Shown here: positions 9,045 to 17,742 of the stretch, one piece after another
Position numbering within the stretch: the stretch's first letter is position 1
Layout of the letters: each line of letters opens with the position of its first letter
From: Bacteroidales bacterium
GTDB taxonomy: Bacteria > Bacteroidota > Bacteroidia > Bacteroidales > F082
Length of the DNA stretch: 64,000 nucleotides
Assembly: GCA_016936355.1 (NCBI GenBank)
Contig: JAFGYB010000041.1
Location: forward strand, 1-64,000
Direction of reading: 5' to 3'
Notes under the pieces: generated by a model
Database searches by the model: none
Seen by the model: only the letters and a program-made list of their open reading frames with translations
What the model was told of the DNA's origin: nothing
Translations under genes and position numbers: made by a program

Positions 9045-10403
9045 ATGGCGAAAACAAAAACCACCTTTTTCTGTCAAAGCTGCGGATACCAGTCCTCGAA
9101 GTGGCTGGGAAAATGTCCTTCCTGCGGGGAATGGAACACGTTTGTAGAAGAAATCGTGGCCAAGAGCAGCGATTCAAAACCGCTGAAACAGAAGGTACAC
9201 ACCAAGGCAAGTCCGCTGCACCTGATCACAGCCGAACAGGAAGACCGCATCAACACCCGCAACGAAGAACTAAACCGGGTGCTGGGAGGCGGTTTGGTGC
9301 GGGGTTCGGTGGTACTGATCGGCGGGGAACCGGGCATCGGAAAATCCACGTTGCTGTTGCAGATTGCGCTGCAGATGAAACAACTGAAAACCCTGTACGT
9401 TTCCGGGGAAGAAAGCCCGCGCCAGATCAAAATGCGCGCCGACCGGCTGAAAATACAAAACGAACAGTGTTACATCCTCAACGAAACCTATACCACCGAA
9501 ATATTAAAACAGATTGAAGAACTCACCCCCGACGTGCTGATCATCGATTCCATTCAAACCCTGTACACCGACACACTGGAGTCATCGCCGGGCAGTATTT
9601 CCCAAATCCGCGAAACCACGGCCGAGCTCATGCAGTTTGCCAAAACCACCCATGTACCCGTGTTCCTCATCGGGCACATCACCAAAGAAGGACAGCTGGC
9701 CGGGCCGAAAGTTCTGGAACACATGGTAGATACGGTTTTACAGTTTGAAGGCGATCCCCATTACGGTTTCCGGATTTTGCGTTCGGTGAAAAACCGGTTT
9801 GGTTCCACATCGGAACTGGGCATTTTCGAAATGCATGCCGGCGGACTGCGCGAGGTGAGCAATCCCAGCGAGATCCTGCTGTCGCAACGCGAAGAAACTT
9901 CCAGCGGTGTAGCCATAGCTGCCATGATGGAAGGACAACGGGCCATCCTTATCGAAACCCAGGCTTTGGTGACGAATGCAGCCTACGGTACCCCGCAACG
10001 CTCGGCCACCGGCTTCGATCTGCGGCGCATGAACATGCTGCTGGCCATCCTCGAAAAAAGAAGCGGTTTCCGGCTGAGTACCAAAGACGTATTCCTGAAC
10101 ATTGCCGGAGGAATTAAAGTGGATGACCCCGCCATCGACCTGGCCGTGGTGGCTGCCGTATTGTCTTCTACTGAAGACATCCCCGTTGATAATGATGTTT
10201 GTTTTGCCGCCGAGCTGGGACTTTCGGGAGAGATCCGGGCGGTAAGTCATGTGGAACAACGGATACTGGAAGCCGAAAAACTGGGGTTTGGTAAGATTTT
10301 TCTCTCCACCCTCAGCCTGAAAGGCATCAACCGCAGTCAATACAAAATTGAACTCATCGGGGTCAGAAAAATTGACGACCTGTTGCGTGAATTATTTGGT
10401 TAA
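9045..10403 (+). CDS. radA: DNA repair protein RadA
   Basis: A 452-residue RadA/Sms ATPase, a RecA-like helicase that drives branch migration during recombination. It has an N-terminal C4 zinc finger (Cys10, Cys13, Cys24, Cys27), Walker A GGEPGIGKST, the RadA-specific KNRFGS motif and a C-terminal Lon-like domain. Length and order are normal. The frame is open three codons further to a TTG at 9036, but the promoter element covers that position, so the ATG at 9045 is the start. The M64 peptidase gene begins 7 bases after the stop and may be read from the same transcript. Confidence 0.96.
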   Translation: MAKTKTTFFCQSCGYQSSKWLGKCPSCGEWNTFVEEIVAKSSDSKPLKQKVHTKASPLHLITAEQEDRINTRNEELNRVLGGGLVRGSVVLIGGEPGIGKSTLLLQIALQMKQLKTLYVSGEESPRQIKMRADRLKIQNEQCYILNETYTTEILKQIEELTPDVLIIDSIQTLYTDTLESSPGSISQIRETTAELMQFAKTTHVPVFLIGHITKEGQLAGPKVLEHMVDTVLQFEGDPHYGFRILRSVKNRFGSTSELGIFEMHAGGLREVSNPSEILLSQREETSSGVAIAAMMEGQRAILIETQALVTNAAYGTPQRSATGFDLRRMNMLLAILEKRSGFRLSTKDVFLNIAGGIKVDDPAIDLAVVAAVLSSTEDIPVDNDVCFAAELGLSGEIRAVSHVEQRILEAEKLGFGKIFLSTLSLKGINRSQYKIELIGVRKIDDLLRELFG

Positions 10404-10410
10404 TATAAAG

Positions 10411-11685
10411 ATGAAAATGAAAAGAATATTACTCTTCGTGCTGCTGGCCCTCACCGTTCAGGTACAGGCCCAGTTCAGCAAATTTTTCAGCGACAAGACG
10501 CTGCGTATGGACTATTACCACAGCGGCAACGACACCAGCGAATCCTACACTTTTGACGAACTGATCCAGGAACCCTATTGGGGCGGTTCCCATACCAATC
10601 TGATAGATACGTTCAACATGGGCAACTATTACATGAAAGTGTATGATGTGAAAAATGATTCGCTGCTGTATTCCAAAGGCTATTCTACCCTGTTCAGGGA
10701 ATGGCAAACCACCGACGAAGCCAAAACCACCAACCGCACTTTTCCCGAATCGGTGGTGATGCCCTACCCGAAAGAAAAGGTACGCATCGATCTGTTCAGC
10801 CGCAACTGGGACGGGAAGTTCATCAAGAAGTTCTCCTACACCGTGGACCCCGACAGCACAGAAATCAAAAAGGACCGGCGACTGGTATATCCTGATTTCG
10901 ACATCAAAGTAACCGGAGATCCGGCGCACCGGGTGGACATCGTGATTTTACCCGAAGGGTACACGGAAGCCCAGATGGGTAAGTTCATCAAGGATTGTGA
11001 GAAATTTGTCCACGACTTTTTCAAATTTGCCCCTTACAGTGAAAACCAGGATAAATTCAATTTCCGGGGCGTGCTGGCTCCCTCACCCGATTCAGGGACC
11101 GATATCCCGGCCGACGGCATCTGGAAAAACACGCTGCTGAACACCCGCTACTATACCTTTGGCAGCGAACGCTACCTGATGACCTCCGACTACAAGAGTG
11201 TCCGCGACCTGGCTGCCAATGCCCCGTACGACCAAATCTATATTCTGGTGAACAGCAACAAATACGGCGGAGGCGCCATCTACAATTTCTACAATGTGGG
11301 CGTCAACAGCAATGTGTCCTCAGCCAAGATTCTGATCCACGAATTCGGACACGGTTTTGCCGGACTGGCGGATGAATACTACGACAATTCCACAGCCTAC
11401 GGTTCTTTTTACAACCTCAACATCGAGCCCTGGGAACCCAACATCACGACATTAAAAGATTTTGGCAAAAAGTGGAAAGACCTGGTGAAAAAAGGCACGC
11501 CCATCCCCACGCCCGATACTCCCAAGTATAAAAATACGGTGGGTGCCTTTGAAGGCGGAGGCTATGAGCCCAAGGGCATGTACCGCCCCATGGAAGACTG
11601 TCTGATGAAATCCTTCAAAGGAGACAAATTCTGCCCGGTGTGTCAGCGCGCCATCCAGCGGATGATTGATTTTGATACGAAGTAA
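10411..11685 (+). CDS. Secreted M64 family metallopeptidase
   Basis: A 424-residue zinc peptidase of family M64 (founder: IgA protease of Clostridium ramosum; widespread in Bacteroidota). The signal peptide is MKRILLFVLLALTVQVQAQ. An N-terminal beta domain of about 170 residues precedes the catalytic domain, beginning near VDIVILPEGYT. The zinc site is HEFGHGFAGLADEY, with the first ligand at His310. Near the C-terminus, DCLMKSFKGDKFCPVCQRAIQ carries a conserved cysteine cluster. It is likely exported to the periplasm or cell surface to cleave proteins. Its start lies 7 bases after radA. Confidence 0.93.
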   Translation: MKMKRILLFVLLALTVQVQAQFSKFFSDKTLRMDYYHSGNDTSESYTFDELIQEPYWGGSHTNLIDTFNMGNYYMKVYDVKNDSLLYSKGYSTLFREWQTTDEAKTTNRTFPESVVMPYPKEKVRIDLFSRNWDGKFIKKFSYTVDPDSTEIKKDRRLVYPDFDIKVTGDPAHRVDIVILPEGYTEAQMGKFIKDCEKFVHDFFKFAPYSENQDKFNFRGVLAPSPDSGTDIPADGIWKNTLLNTRYYTFGSERYLMTSDYKSVRDLAANAPYDQIYILVNSNKYGGGAIYNFYNVGVNSNVSSAKILIHEFGHGFAGLADEYYDNSTAYGSFYNLNIEPWEPNITTLKDFGKKWKDLVKKGTPIPTPDTPKYKNTVGAFEGGGYEPKGMYRPMEDCLMKSFKGDKFCPVCQRAIQRMIDFDTK

Positions 11686-11730
11686 AAACCTGGCTTTTTA
11701 CCTTTTGTTTGCCTGCTCAGAAATGCTGTT

Positions 11731-11817
11731 TGTCATCCTGATTCGCCCGAGGCGGAGAAGCATCTGTTTTTTCAATGCAGCGATCCTTCACTCCATTGCA
11801 TTCCGTTCAGGATGACA
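11731..11817. repeat. REP-like palindromic intergenic element
   Basis: An 87-base element bounded by perfect 11-base inverted ends, TGTCATCCTGA at 11731 and TCAGGATGACA at 11807, with an inner part containing GGCGGAGAAGCATCTG and GATCCTTCACTCC. This layout matches the dispersed 'GTCATCCTGA...TCAGGATGACA' family seen between genes in many bacterial genomes. Only one copy is visible in this window. Confidence 0.65.
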
Positions 11818-11915
11818 GGCTTTTGGGGCACTAAAAAAACGCGTCATCGCGATGAGCCTCTTTTCTTTGTATTTTTATTTGATCAAATTACACACTATTA
11901 ACAAAGGAGTGAAAC

Positions 11916-12056
11916 ATGGAATTTCTATACTGTGCTATCTCGTGGGGCTCACCGCTGGGTCTGGGAATATTCTTTTTATTATCCGGTGCAGGTGCCGGCA
12001 TTTTCTTTTGGGGATTCTCCCGTTTTATGAAAAGCAACAAAGACAAAACAAAATAG
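11916..12056 (+). CDS. Small single-pass membrane protein, 46 residues
   Basis: A 46-codon gene beginning ATG GAA TTT, preceded at 11903-11909 by AAAGGAG, a strong Shine-Dalgarno that is rare in this window. The product has a hydrophobic, glycine-rich helix at about residues 13-37 (LGLGIFFLLSGAGAGIFFWG) with a GxGxG-like packing pattern and a basic tail KSNKDKTK. The topology is probably N-out/C-in by the positive-inside rule. I recognise no family. The ribosome-binding site argues for this frame over an overlapping 71-codon frame (11852-12067), which has no such signal. It lies 16 bases before the cupin gene, so the two may be co-transcribed. Confidence 0.6.
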   Translation: MEFLYCAISWGSPLGLGIFFLLSGAGAGIFFWGFSRFMKSNKDKTK

Positions 12057-12072
12057 GCGTTTTGTAACTACC

Positions 12073-12438
12073 ATGAACATTCAAAAAGTAAACCTACAGT
12101 CCAAGTTGCAGCTGTTTGATGCCTACTGGACCCCAAAGATTGTCGGGGAACTGAACAACCAATTCGTGAAACTTGCCAAACTGAAAGGCGAGTTTGTGAT
12201 GCACCAACACGAGCAGGAAGACGAACTGTTTTATGTCATTGAAGGGAAATTATTCATCGAATTAAAAGATGAAACGCTGGAATTAAACCCGGGGGAATTT
12301 GTCATCATCCCCAAAGGGGTAGAGCACAAACCCTACGCTCCGGAAGAAGTGAGTGTTTTGTTGTTTGAGCCTGTCACCACTCTAAATACAGGGAACACAA
12401 ACAACGAACTCACCGTACCGGATCCGGAACAAATCTGA
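12073..12438 (+). CDS. Cupin domain-containing protein
   Basis: A 121-residue single-domain cupin. Motif 1 reads HQHEQEDELFYVIEG (two His and a Glu at metal positions), followed by KDETLELNPGEFVIIPKG and the motif 2 histidine in VEHKPYAPEE. All usual metal ligands are present, so a metal-dependent small-molecule binding or enzyme role is possible. The substrate is unknown. It follows the 46-residue membrane protein by 16 bases. Confidence 0.88.
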   Translation: MNIQKVNLQSKLQLFDAYWTPKIVGELNNQFVKLAKLKGEFVMHQHEQEDELFYVIEGKLFIELKDETLELNPGEFVIIPKGVEHKPYAPEEVSVLLFEPVTTLNTGNTNNELTVPDPEQI

Positions 12439-12503
12439 TTTGCGTCCGAACCGGATACCCGCTCATTTCAAATAATTCCGTAAGTTTCGCTAAAATTTCG
12501 CCC

Positions 12504-13835
12504 ATGGCCGGTTTTTCCTTTCAGTTGTCGAAAAACAACACCAACCTGAAAACAGAGATCATCGCCGGGATCACCACGTTTATTTCCGGGATGTACATCA
12601 TCATCGTGAACCCGGCGATCCTGGTCCATGCCGGGATTCCTTACAGTGCCGGACTGACTTCCACGGTAATACTCAGTGCCTTTGCCACCATCGGTATGGG
12701 ACTGTATGCCAGAAACCCTATTCTGGTGGCTCCAGGTATGGGCATCAATGCCTACATCACCTACGCTATTGTTCAGGGCATGCATGTACCCCCCGAAGTG
12801 GCTCTGGGGACATTATTCTGGACGGGACTTGTTTTCGTATTGTTGTCCGTGTTTAATGTCCGCACCTGGATCGTGGAATCCATCCCCGAAACCATCCGTC
12901 AGGCAGGCGCCATCGGCATCGGGTTGTTCATTGCCCTGATCGGGATGGTGAATGCCGGGTTCATCGTCCCCAAACCCCCGTTTTCAGGAGTGGGACCCAT
13001 CAATTCCCTGACGCTGACCTTCCTCCTGGGATTGCTGATCACCATCATTCTGGTGGTGAAAAAAGTACGCGGTGCCCTCATCATCGGCATTGTCTTCACG
13101 ACCCTTCTGGCCTGGCCCATTGGCCGCTGGTACGGCGATGCCACCGCCGTATCCGGTATCAAAGAACTGCTCCACTGGAACGGGATCTACAAAGCGCCGG
13201 ATTTTTCCTGGTTTTTTAAGCTGGACCTGATGGGATCACTGAAATACGCTTACATTCCGATTATCTTCGCTCTGTTGTTTGTGGACATGTTCGACAGTCT
13301 CACTACCTTTGTGGGCGTAGCCGAAGCCGGGAATCTGAAAGACAAGAACGGCGATCCGCGCAACATCAAACAATCGCTGATCGTGGATGGATTTGCCACC
13401 TTGTTTGCCGGTGTGTTAGGCACCACTTCCGGCACCGCTTACATTGAATCGGCCACCGGGATTCAGCAGGGAGGCCGAACCGGACTAACAGCCGTTGTCA
13501 CGGGATTGCTGTTTCTTCCGTTCATGTTCTTTTCACCCCTGGCTGAACTGGTACCCTCCATAGCCACGGCGCCCATCCTGGTAATTGTGGGGGTATTTAT
13601 GGCTGCTTCGCTCGGCAAGATCAACTGGACCCATCTGGAAGAAGCCATTCCTGCTTTCCTCACGATTGTTCTAATTCCATTGACCTATTCGCTGACCCAG
13701 GGAATTGTTTACGGATTGCTCACCTACAGCCTCATCAAGCTGGTGTTGGGAAAACACAGAGAAATCAGTCCCACACTGTGGGTCATCGATATTCTTTCGC
13801 TGCCGTTGCTGGCCATTGAATACGGGTTGATTTAG
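12504..13835 (+). CDS. NCS2 family purine permease, AzgA type
   Basis: A 443-residue membrane transporter of the nucleobase:cation symporter 2 family. The segments TFISGMYIIIVNPAIL, APGMGINAYITYAI and the C-terminal FALLFVDMFDSLTTFVGVAE are typical of the AzgA branch (adenine, guanine or hypoxanthine uptake with protons). Around twelve to fourteen hydrophobic stretches are visible and the length fits. Purine import is the likely role; the exact base cannot be fixed from sequence. It stands alone on the plus strand. Confidence 0.92.
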   Translation: MAGFSFQLSKNNTNLKTEIIAGITTFISGMYIIIVNPAILVHAGIPYSAGLTSTVILSAFATIGMGLYARNPILVAPGMGINAYITYAIVQGMHVPPEVALGTLFWTGLVFVLLSVFNVRTWIVESIPETIRQAGAIGIGLFIALIGMVNAGFIVPKPPFSGVGPINSLTLTFLLGLLITIILVVKKVRGALIIGIVFTTLLAWPIGRWYGDATAVSGIKELLHWNGIYKAPDFSWFFKLDLMGSLKYAYIPIIFALLFVDMFDSLTTFVGVAEAGNLKDKNGDPRNIKQSLIVDGFATLFAGVLGTTSGTAYIESATGIQQGGRTGLTAVVTGLLFLPFMFFSPLAELVPSIATAPILVIVGVFMAASLGKINWTHLEEAIPAFLTIVLIPLTYSLTQGIVYGLLTYSLIKLVLGKHREISPTLWVIDILSLPLLAIEYGLI

Positions 13836-13908
13836 CACCGGAGTTTCGTTTTCCCTTTTTCCACCTCCGTGAAACCCGTAATTTCCGCAGTGATACCCAT
13901 ATTTGTAT

Positions 13909-13916
13909 TACTTTTG
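13909..13916 (+). promoter_or_regulatory. -7 promoter element for the ptb-buk operon
   Basis: TACTTTTG (TAnnTTTG), 32 bases before the ptb ATG at 13949. Confidence 0.6.
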
Positions 13917-13948
13917 CAACACAAGAAACAGGGGAAAAAATTACCGTT

Positions 13949-14851
13949 ATGATCACGAAACTGGATGCGTTATTTGCCGCATTGAAAAACAGACCCACCC
14001 GTCGTCTGATTGTAGCTTCTGCCAACGATTCACACAGCATCGACGCAGTGGCTCAGGCTGTAAAAATGGGTATTGTGGAAGCAACCCTGGTAGGCGATAC
14101 CGAACGGATCCAGGAAGTTTGCAAAAAAGAGCATATTGATGTAAGCCGGTTTACAATCGTTCACGAACCGGACGAGCTGGGTGCCGCCCGCAAAGCCGTG
14201 GCACTGATCAACGAAGGCAAAGGTGACCTGCTGATGAAGGGACTGGTAAGCACCGACAAATACATGAAAGCCATTCTGGACAAGGAAAACGGCCTCATGA
14301 CACCCGGTGCTATTCTGAGTCACGTGACCGTAATGGAAAGTCCCCGCTACCACAAGCTGCTCATTTGCGGTGATGTGGCCATCATTCCGGCCCCCGAGTT
14401 AAAAGAAAAACTGGCCATTACCCGGTATTTAATCGCTACGGCTCATGCCCTGGGCAATTCTATGCCTAAAGTTGCTGTGCTGGCGGCCACCGAACAGGTG
14501 ATGCCGAAAATGCCTGCCTGTGTGGATGCAGCTCTTCTTTCGAAAATGGCGGATCGCGGTCAGATCAAAGGAGCTTTGGTGGAAGGTCCGCTGGCACTGG
14601 ATGTGGCCATCGACAAAGAAAGTGCCGACATCAAGAACATCAAAAACGAGGTGGCCGGCGATGCCGATTGTCTGGTTTTCCCGAATATTGAATCGGGCAA
14701 TGTATTTTACAAAGCCAATACCAAGCTGGCCGGTGGCGAACAGGGGGCGATTGTAGCAGGAGCTCGTGTTCCGGCCATACTGTCTTCGCGCGGCGACAGC
14801 GTTCAGACCAAACTCTATTCGATTGCACTGGCAGCTATTTCTGCCCGATAA
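13949..14851 (+). CDS. ptb: Phosphate butyryltransferase (phosphate acyltransferase family)
   Basis: A 300-residue member of the phosphate acetyl/butyryltransferase family. It converts butyryl-CoA (or a branched acyl-CoA) and phosphate to acyl-phosphate and CoA. Recognisable segments are GDLLMKGLVSTDKYMKAIL, PEVAVLAATEQV-like VAVLAATEQVMPKMP and DADCLVFPNIESGNVFYK. The length matches Ptb (~300) rather than the longer Pta. The butyrate kinase gene follows after 21 bases, forming the classical ptb-buk pair for ATP generation by substrate-level phosphorylation. Branched-chain acids from Leu, Ile and Val could also be substrates. Confidence 0.92.
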   Translation: MITKLDALFAALKNRPTRRLIVASANDSHSIDAVAQAVKMGIVEATLVGDTERIQEVCKKEHIDVSRFTIVHEPDELGAARKAVALINEGKGDLLMKGLVSTDKYMKAILDKENGLMTPGAILSHVTVMESPRYHKLLICGDVAIIPAPELKEKLAITRYLIATAHALGNSMPKVAVLAATEQVMPKMPACVDAALLSKMADRGQIKGALVEGPLALDVAIDKESADIKNIKNEVAGDADCLVFPNIESGNVFYKANTKLAGGEQGAIVAGARVPAILSSRGDSVQTKLYSIALAAISAR

Positions 14852-14872
14852 ACCATAACTCAACAAACGCTT

Positions 14873-15952
14873 ATGCAGGAAGAAATCAGGATACTGGCCA
14901 TTAACCCCGGCTCTACTTCCACGAAAATTGCCGTTTATATTGGAAGCAATCCTGTTTTCATTCAAACCATCCGTCACAGTCTCGAGGAACTGGAAAAGTT
15001 TGCCATCATTACCGATCAGTTTGAATTCCGGAAAAACATCATCCTTCAGGAACTGAAAGATGCCGACATCCGGCTGGATCTGATCCGGGTGGTCATGGGA
15101 AGGGGTGGACTGCTGAAACCGGTTGAATCCGGAGTATACCGGGTAACGGAAACCATGCGCTCCGACCTGAAGTCCTGCAAATACGGTCAGCATGCCAGTA
15201 ACCTGGGAGGCCTTATTGCCTGGGATATTGCCCGTTCGCTGCCCGATGCCGAAGCATTTATCACCAATCCTGTGGTGGTGGACGAGTTGGACGACAAGGC
15301 CCGGATTTCGGGACATCCGTTGTTGCCCCGGCGGTCGATCTTTCATGCGTTAAACCAGAAAGCCGTAGCCCGGCAACATGCCAAGTCCATCATGAGAAAG
15401 TACGACGAGTTGAACCTGATTGTGGTTCATTTGGGCGGTGGCATTACTGTAGGCGCTCACAAAAAGGGAAGAGTGGTGGATGTGAACCAGGGACTGGACG
15501 GCGACGGACCGTTTTCGCCGGAACGATCGGGAACCTTACCGGTGGGGGATCTGGTGCGGTTGTGCTACAGTGGAAAATACACCATGGAAGAGGTGCTGAA
15601 GATGATCACCGGTCAGGGGGGGCTGATTGCTTACCTGGGAACCAACAGCGCCTATGAAGTGGAAAAGCGGGTGAAGGAAAACGATGAGCAAGCCAAATTG
15701 ATCTACGATGCCATGGCCTACCAGGTTGCCAAGGAAGTGGGCGGTATGGGTGCCGTTCTGAATTTCGAGATCGACGGCATTTTGATCACCGGGGGGATTG
15801 CCCATGACAAATATTTTGTGAACCAGATCATTTCTTACGTTCACCGCATTGCCCCGGTCCATGTGTATCCGGGAGAAGACGAAATGAAAGCCCTGGCACA
15901 AAACGGGTTGCGCGTGGTTCGCGGAGAAATGCAGCCCAAAGATTACCATTAA
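14873..15952 (+). CDS. buk: Butyrate kinase
   Basis: A 359-residue acetate/butyrate kinase family enzyme that makes ATP from butyryl-phosphate. The N-terminal phosphate site is LAINPGSTSTKIAVY. The family blocks VVMGRGGLLKPVESGVYRV, VVHLGGGITVGAHKKG and VNQGLDGDGPFSPERSGTLP follow, and the C-terminal site is ILITGGIAHD. The length fits Buk (~355) rather than acetate kinase (~400). With ptb it completes the step from acyl-CoA to free acid plus ATP. Confidence 0.95.
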   Translation: MQEEIRILAINPGSTSTKIAVYIGSNPVFIQTIRHSLEELEKFAIITDQFEFRKNIILQELKDADIRLDLIRVVMGRGGLLKPVESGVYRVTETMRSDLKSCKYGQHASNLGGLIAWDIARSLPDAEAFITNPVVVDELDDKARISGHPLLPRRSIFHALNQKAVARQHAKSIMRKYDELNLIVVHLGGGITVGAHKKGRVVDVNQGLDGDGPFSPERSGTLPVGDLVRLCYSGKYTMEEVLKMITGQGGLIAYLGTNSAYEVEKRVKENDEQAKLIYDAMAYQVAKEVGGMGAVLNFEIDGILITGGIAHDKYFVNQIISYVHRIAPVHVYPGEDEMKALAQNGLRVVRGEMQPKDYH

Positions 15953-16168
15953 ACATCTTAAATATTTCGCTTTCCTGCTGCTGGGAATGATGATCGCCGA
16001 TTATTGAGAAAACCCGTTGTATTGCAGTTCATCATTCATTGACAAACATTCATCATTCTTACTTATGCCCGAAAAGCCGCCCGAAAAATAAACTGAGTAT
16101 TTCCACTCAGGTACGAGGAGTCTCTTCGTTTCTCTTTGCTTCGTTTTTGACGACAGGAAGACACAAAA

Positions 16169-16195
16169 AAAGGCCGTTTCTTCGAAACGACCTTT
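16169..16195 (-). terminator. Rho-independent terminator of the peroxiredoxin gene
   Basis: Read on the minus strand, AAAGGTCGTTTC and GAAACGGCCTTT pair (one G-U) around a three-base GAA loop, then run into seven T. The mismatch is a wobble only on the minus strand, which fits the minus-strand gene ending at 16216. Confidence 0.8.
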
Positions 16196-16215
16196 AATTT
16201 TTCTTGCGATACTGA

Positions 16216-16848
16216 TTAGTGTTTGCTCAAATAAGAAGCAATCCCTTCGTGGGTATCCTGCAAAGCATCGTCACCGGCTTTCCAGTTAGCGGGACACACT
16301 TCACCGTTTTCTTCATAAAACTGCAGGGCATCTACCATACGGAGGGCTTCGTCGATGCTTCGGCCCAACGGAAGATCGTTCACCACCTGGTGACGAACCA
16401 CGCCCTGTTTGTCGATGAGGAACAGTCCGCGCAAGGCAACCGGTTCCCCGTGGAATACCATTTCACCTTCTTCGTTGTAGTCGTACTCACCGGCCAACAC
16501 ATCGAAGTTTTCGGAGATGGTTTTGGAAAGGTCGGCTACCAGGGGATATTTTACACCTTTGATACCGCCGTCATTTTTTTCGGTGTTCAACCAGGCCCAG
16601 TGTGAATGGGGAGAGTCGGTGGAGCAGCCTACCACAGCCACATTCCTTTTTTCAAATTCTTCCATTTTTTCCTGGAAGGCAAGAATCTCAGTGGGACATA
16701 CAAAGGTAAAGTCCATGGGGTAAAAGAAAAATACCACATGCTTTTTTCCGATGTACTGTTCCAGAGAAAATTTCTCAACAAATTCGCCGCCGTTTACAAC
16801 GGCTGTAGCTTCAAACAAAGGGGCTTTTTTCCCAACTAATACTGACAT
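16216..16848 (-). CDS. Peroxiredoxin, typical 2-Cys (AhpC/Prx1 type)
   Basis: A 210-residue thiol peroxidase that reduces hydrogen peroxide and organic peroxides. The peroxidatic Cys51 sits in PMDFTFVCPTE and the resolving Cys185 in GEVCPANWKAG. A third Cys (75) lies in VVGCSTDSPHSHWAW. Compared with typical members there is a short insertion of about 10 residues around 119-135 (AGEYDYNEEGEMVFHGEP) just before the conserved VALRGLFLID. It is monocistronic: it has its own promoter (16883-16890) and terminator. No reductase gene (ahpF) is adjacent. Confidence 0.95.
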   Translation of the reverse strand: MSVLVGKKAPLFEATAVVNGGEFVEKFSLEQYIGKKHVVFFFYPMDFTFVCPTEILAFQEKMEEFEKRNVAVVGCSTDSPHSHWAWLNTEKNDGGIKGVKYPLVADLSKTISENFDVLAGEYDYNEEGEMVFHGEPVALRGLFLIDKQGVVRHQVVNDLPLGRSIDEALRMVDALQFYEENGEVCPANWKAGDDALQDTHEGIASYLSKH

Positions 16849-16882
16849 AATTCTATGTTTTTTAATTCTTTACTGATTTACT

Positions 16883-16890
16883 GCAAAATT
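16883..16890 (-). promoter_or_regulatory. -7 promoter element for the peroxiredoxin gene
   Basis: TAATTTTG on the minus strand, 34 bases before the start at 16848. Confidence 0.55.
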
Positions 16891-17044
16891 AAGAATTATT
16901 TCAAATAAGGCCAGTAGATGAGATTAATTATTGTTAAAAATCTTATCAATAATATCAATATTCCATTGGGAAATTCTATTTCCCGTGATTACGTTCACGA
17001 AGAAGTTCAAGCGGACTGACCGGAAACATATTAAGATTTTTCAT

Positions 17045-17052
17045 TATGTTTG
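17045..17052 (+). promoter_or_regulatory. -7 promoter element for the membrane protein gene at 17074
   Basis: TATGTTTG matches TAnnTTTG and overlaps an in-frame TTG at 17050, which excludes that TTG as the start and supports the ATG at 17074. Confidence 0.55.
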
Positions 17053-17073
17053 TTTATCGTAAAACTTAAACTC

Positions 17074-17730
17074 ATGGAAGAAACTCAAAAAAACTTTTTT
17101 GCACCAGAACCTGAAGTAGGCGCGGTGTACAGTTATGGATGGGAAATTTTAAAAACAAATTTCTGGGCGCTGCTGGGCATCGTGGTGGTTGGAGTAATCC
17201 TTGGTGCGGCCCCTACAGCTCTATCCGGTGGTAATCCGATGAAAGACCACAATGCTTTTAGTTCGCTTTTCTGGATATTGGTTTCCGGCCCTGTTTCGTA
17301 TGGTATCATCTGGACTTTCCTGAAGGCAGTTCGAAAAGAAGACTTCGAAATCAAAGATATGTTCGCGGCCTTTGGTCCCAATTATTGGAATGTTCTCGTC
17401 GCTAACCTTTTGGTTACCGTTGTTGTTGGCTTGGGCTTTGTACTGCTCATCGTTCCCGGCATCTACCTGGCCTGTAAGCTGGCTTTTGTCCCTTTCCTGA
17501 TCACGGATAAAGGAATGAAATTTTCTGATGCCTTCTCTGCCAGCTGGGATCTGACCAAAGGGCATGGCTGGACGATCTTTCTCATGGGGCTGCTGGCCAT
17601 TCCTATTGTAATCGGAGGACTTATTTTACTGGGTGTCGGCATACTGGTCGCTATGATCTGGATTCATGCTGCGTTTGCTGCTTTGTATTATACGGTAGAC
17701 AGCAACCGTCCCAAAACTATTGAGGTCTAA
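17074..17730 (+). CDS. Multi-pass membrane protein of unknown function
   Basis: A 218-residue integral membrane protein with about five hydrophobic segments. The pattern 'GFVLLIVPGIYLACKLAFVP' followed by 'DAFSASWDLTKGHGWTIFL' resembles the YciC / glycerophosphodiester-phosphodiesterase membrane-domain group. In that group a VPG turn between helices is typical. The N-terminus is soluble and acidic and starts at the ATG at 17074. It has its own promoter. It converges on pabA with 12 bases between the stops. No enzyme active site can be seen, so the role remains open. Confidence 0.75.
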   Translation: MEETQKNFFAPEPEVGAVYSYGWEILKTNFWALLGIVVVGVILGAAPTALSGGNPMKDHNAFSSLFWILVSGPVSYGIIWTFLKAVRKEDFEIKDMFAAFGPNYWNVLVANLLVTVVVGLGFVLLIVPGIYLACKLAFVPFLITDKGMKFSDAFSASWDLTKGHGWTIFLMGLLAIPIVIGGLILLGVGILVAMIWIHAAFAALYYTVDSNRPKTIEV

Positions 17731-17742
17731 TTTCTAAGTCTG

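Noticed and set aside
11852..12067. 71-codon frame overlapping the 46-residue small gene
   Set aside because: It has no ribosome-binding signal and an unlikely composition. The other frame has AAAGGAG at good spacing and a clean membrane helix.
16075..16150. Hairpin CTGAGT-ATTTCC-ACTCAG and a CTCTTCG-rich stretch after buk
   Set aside because: The stem is only six pairs with no T tract, and no small RNA signature can be supported.
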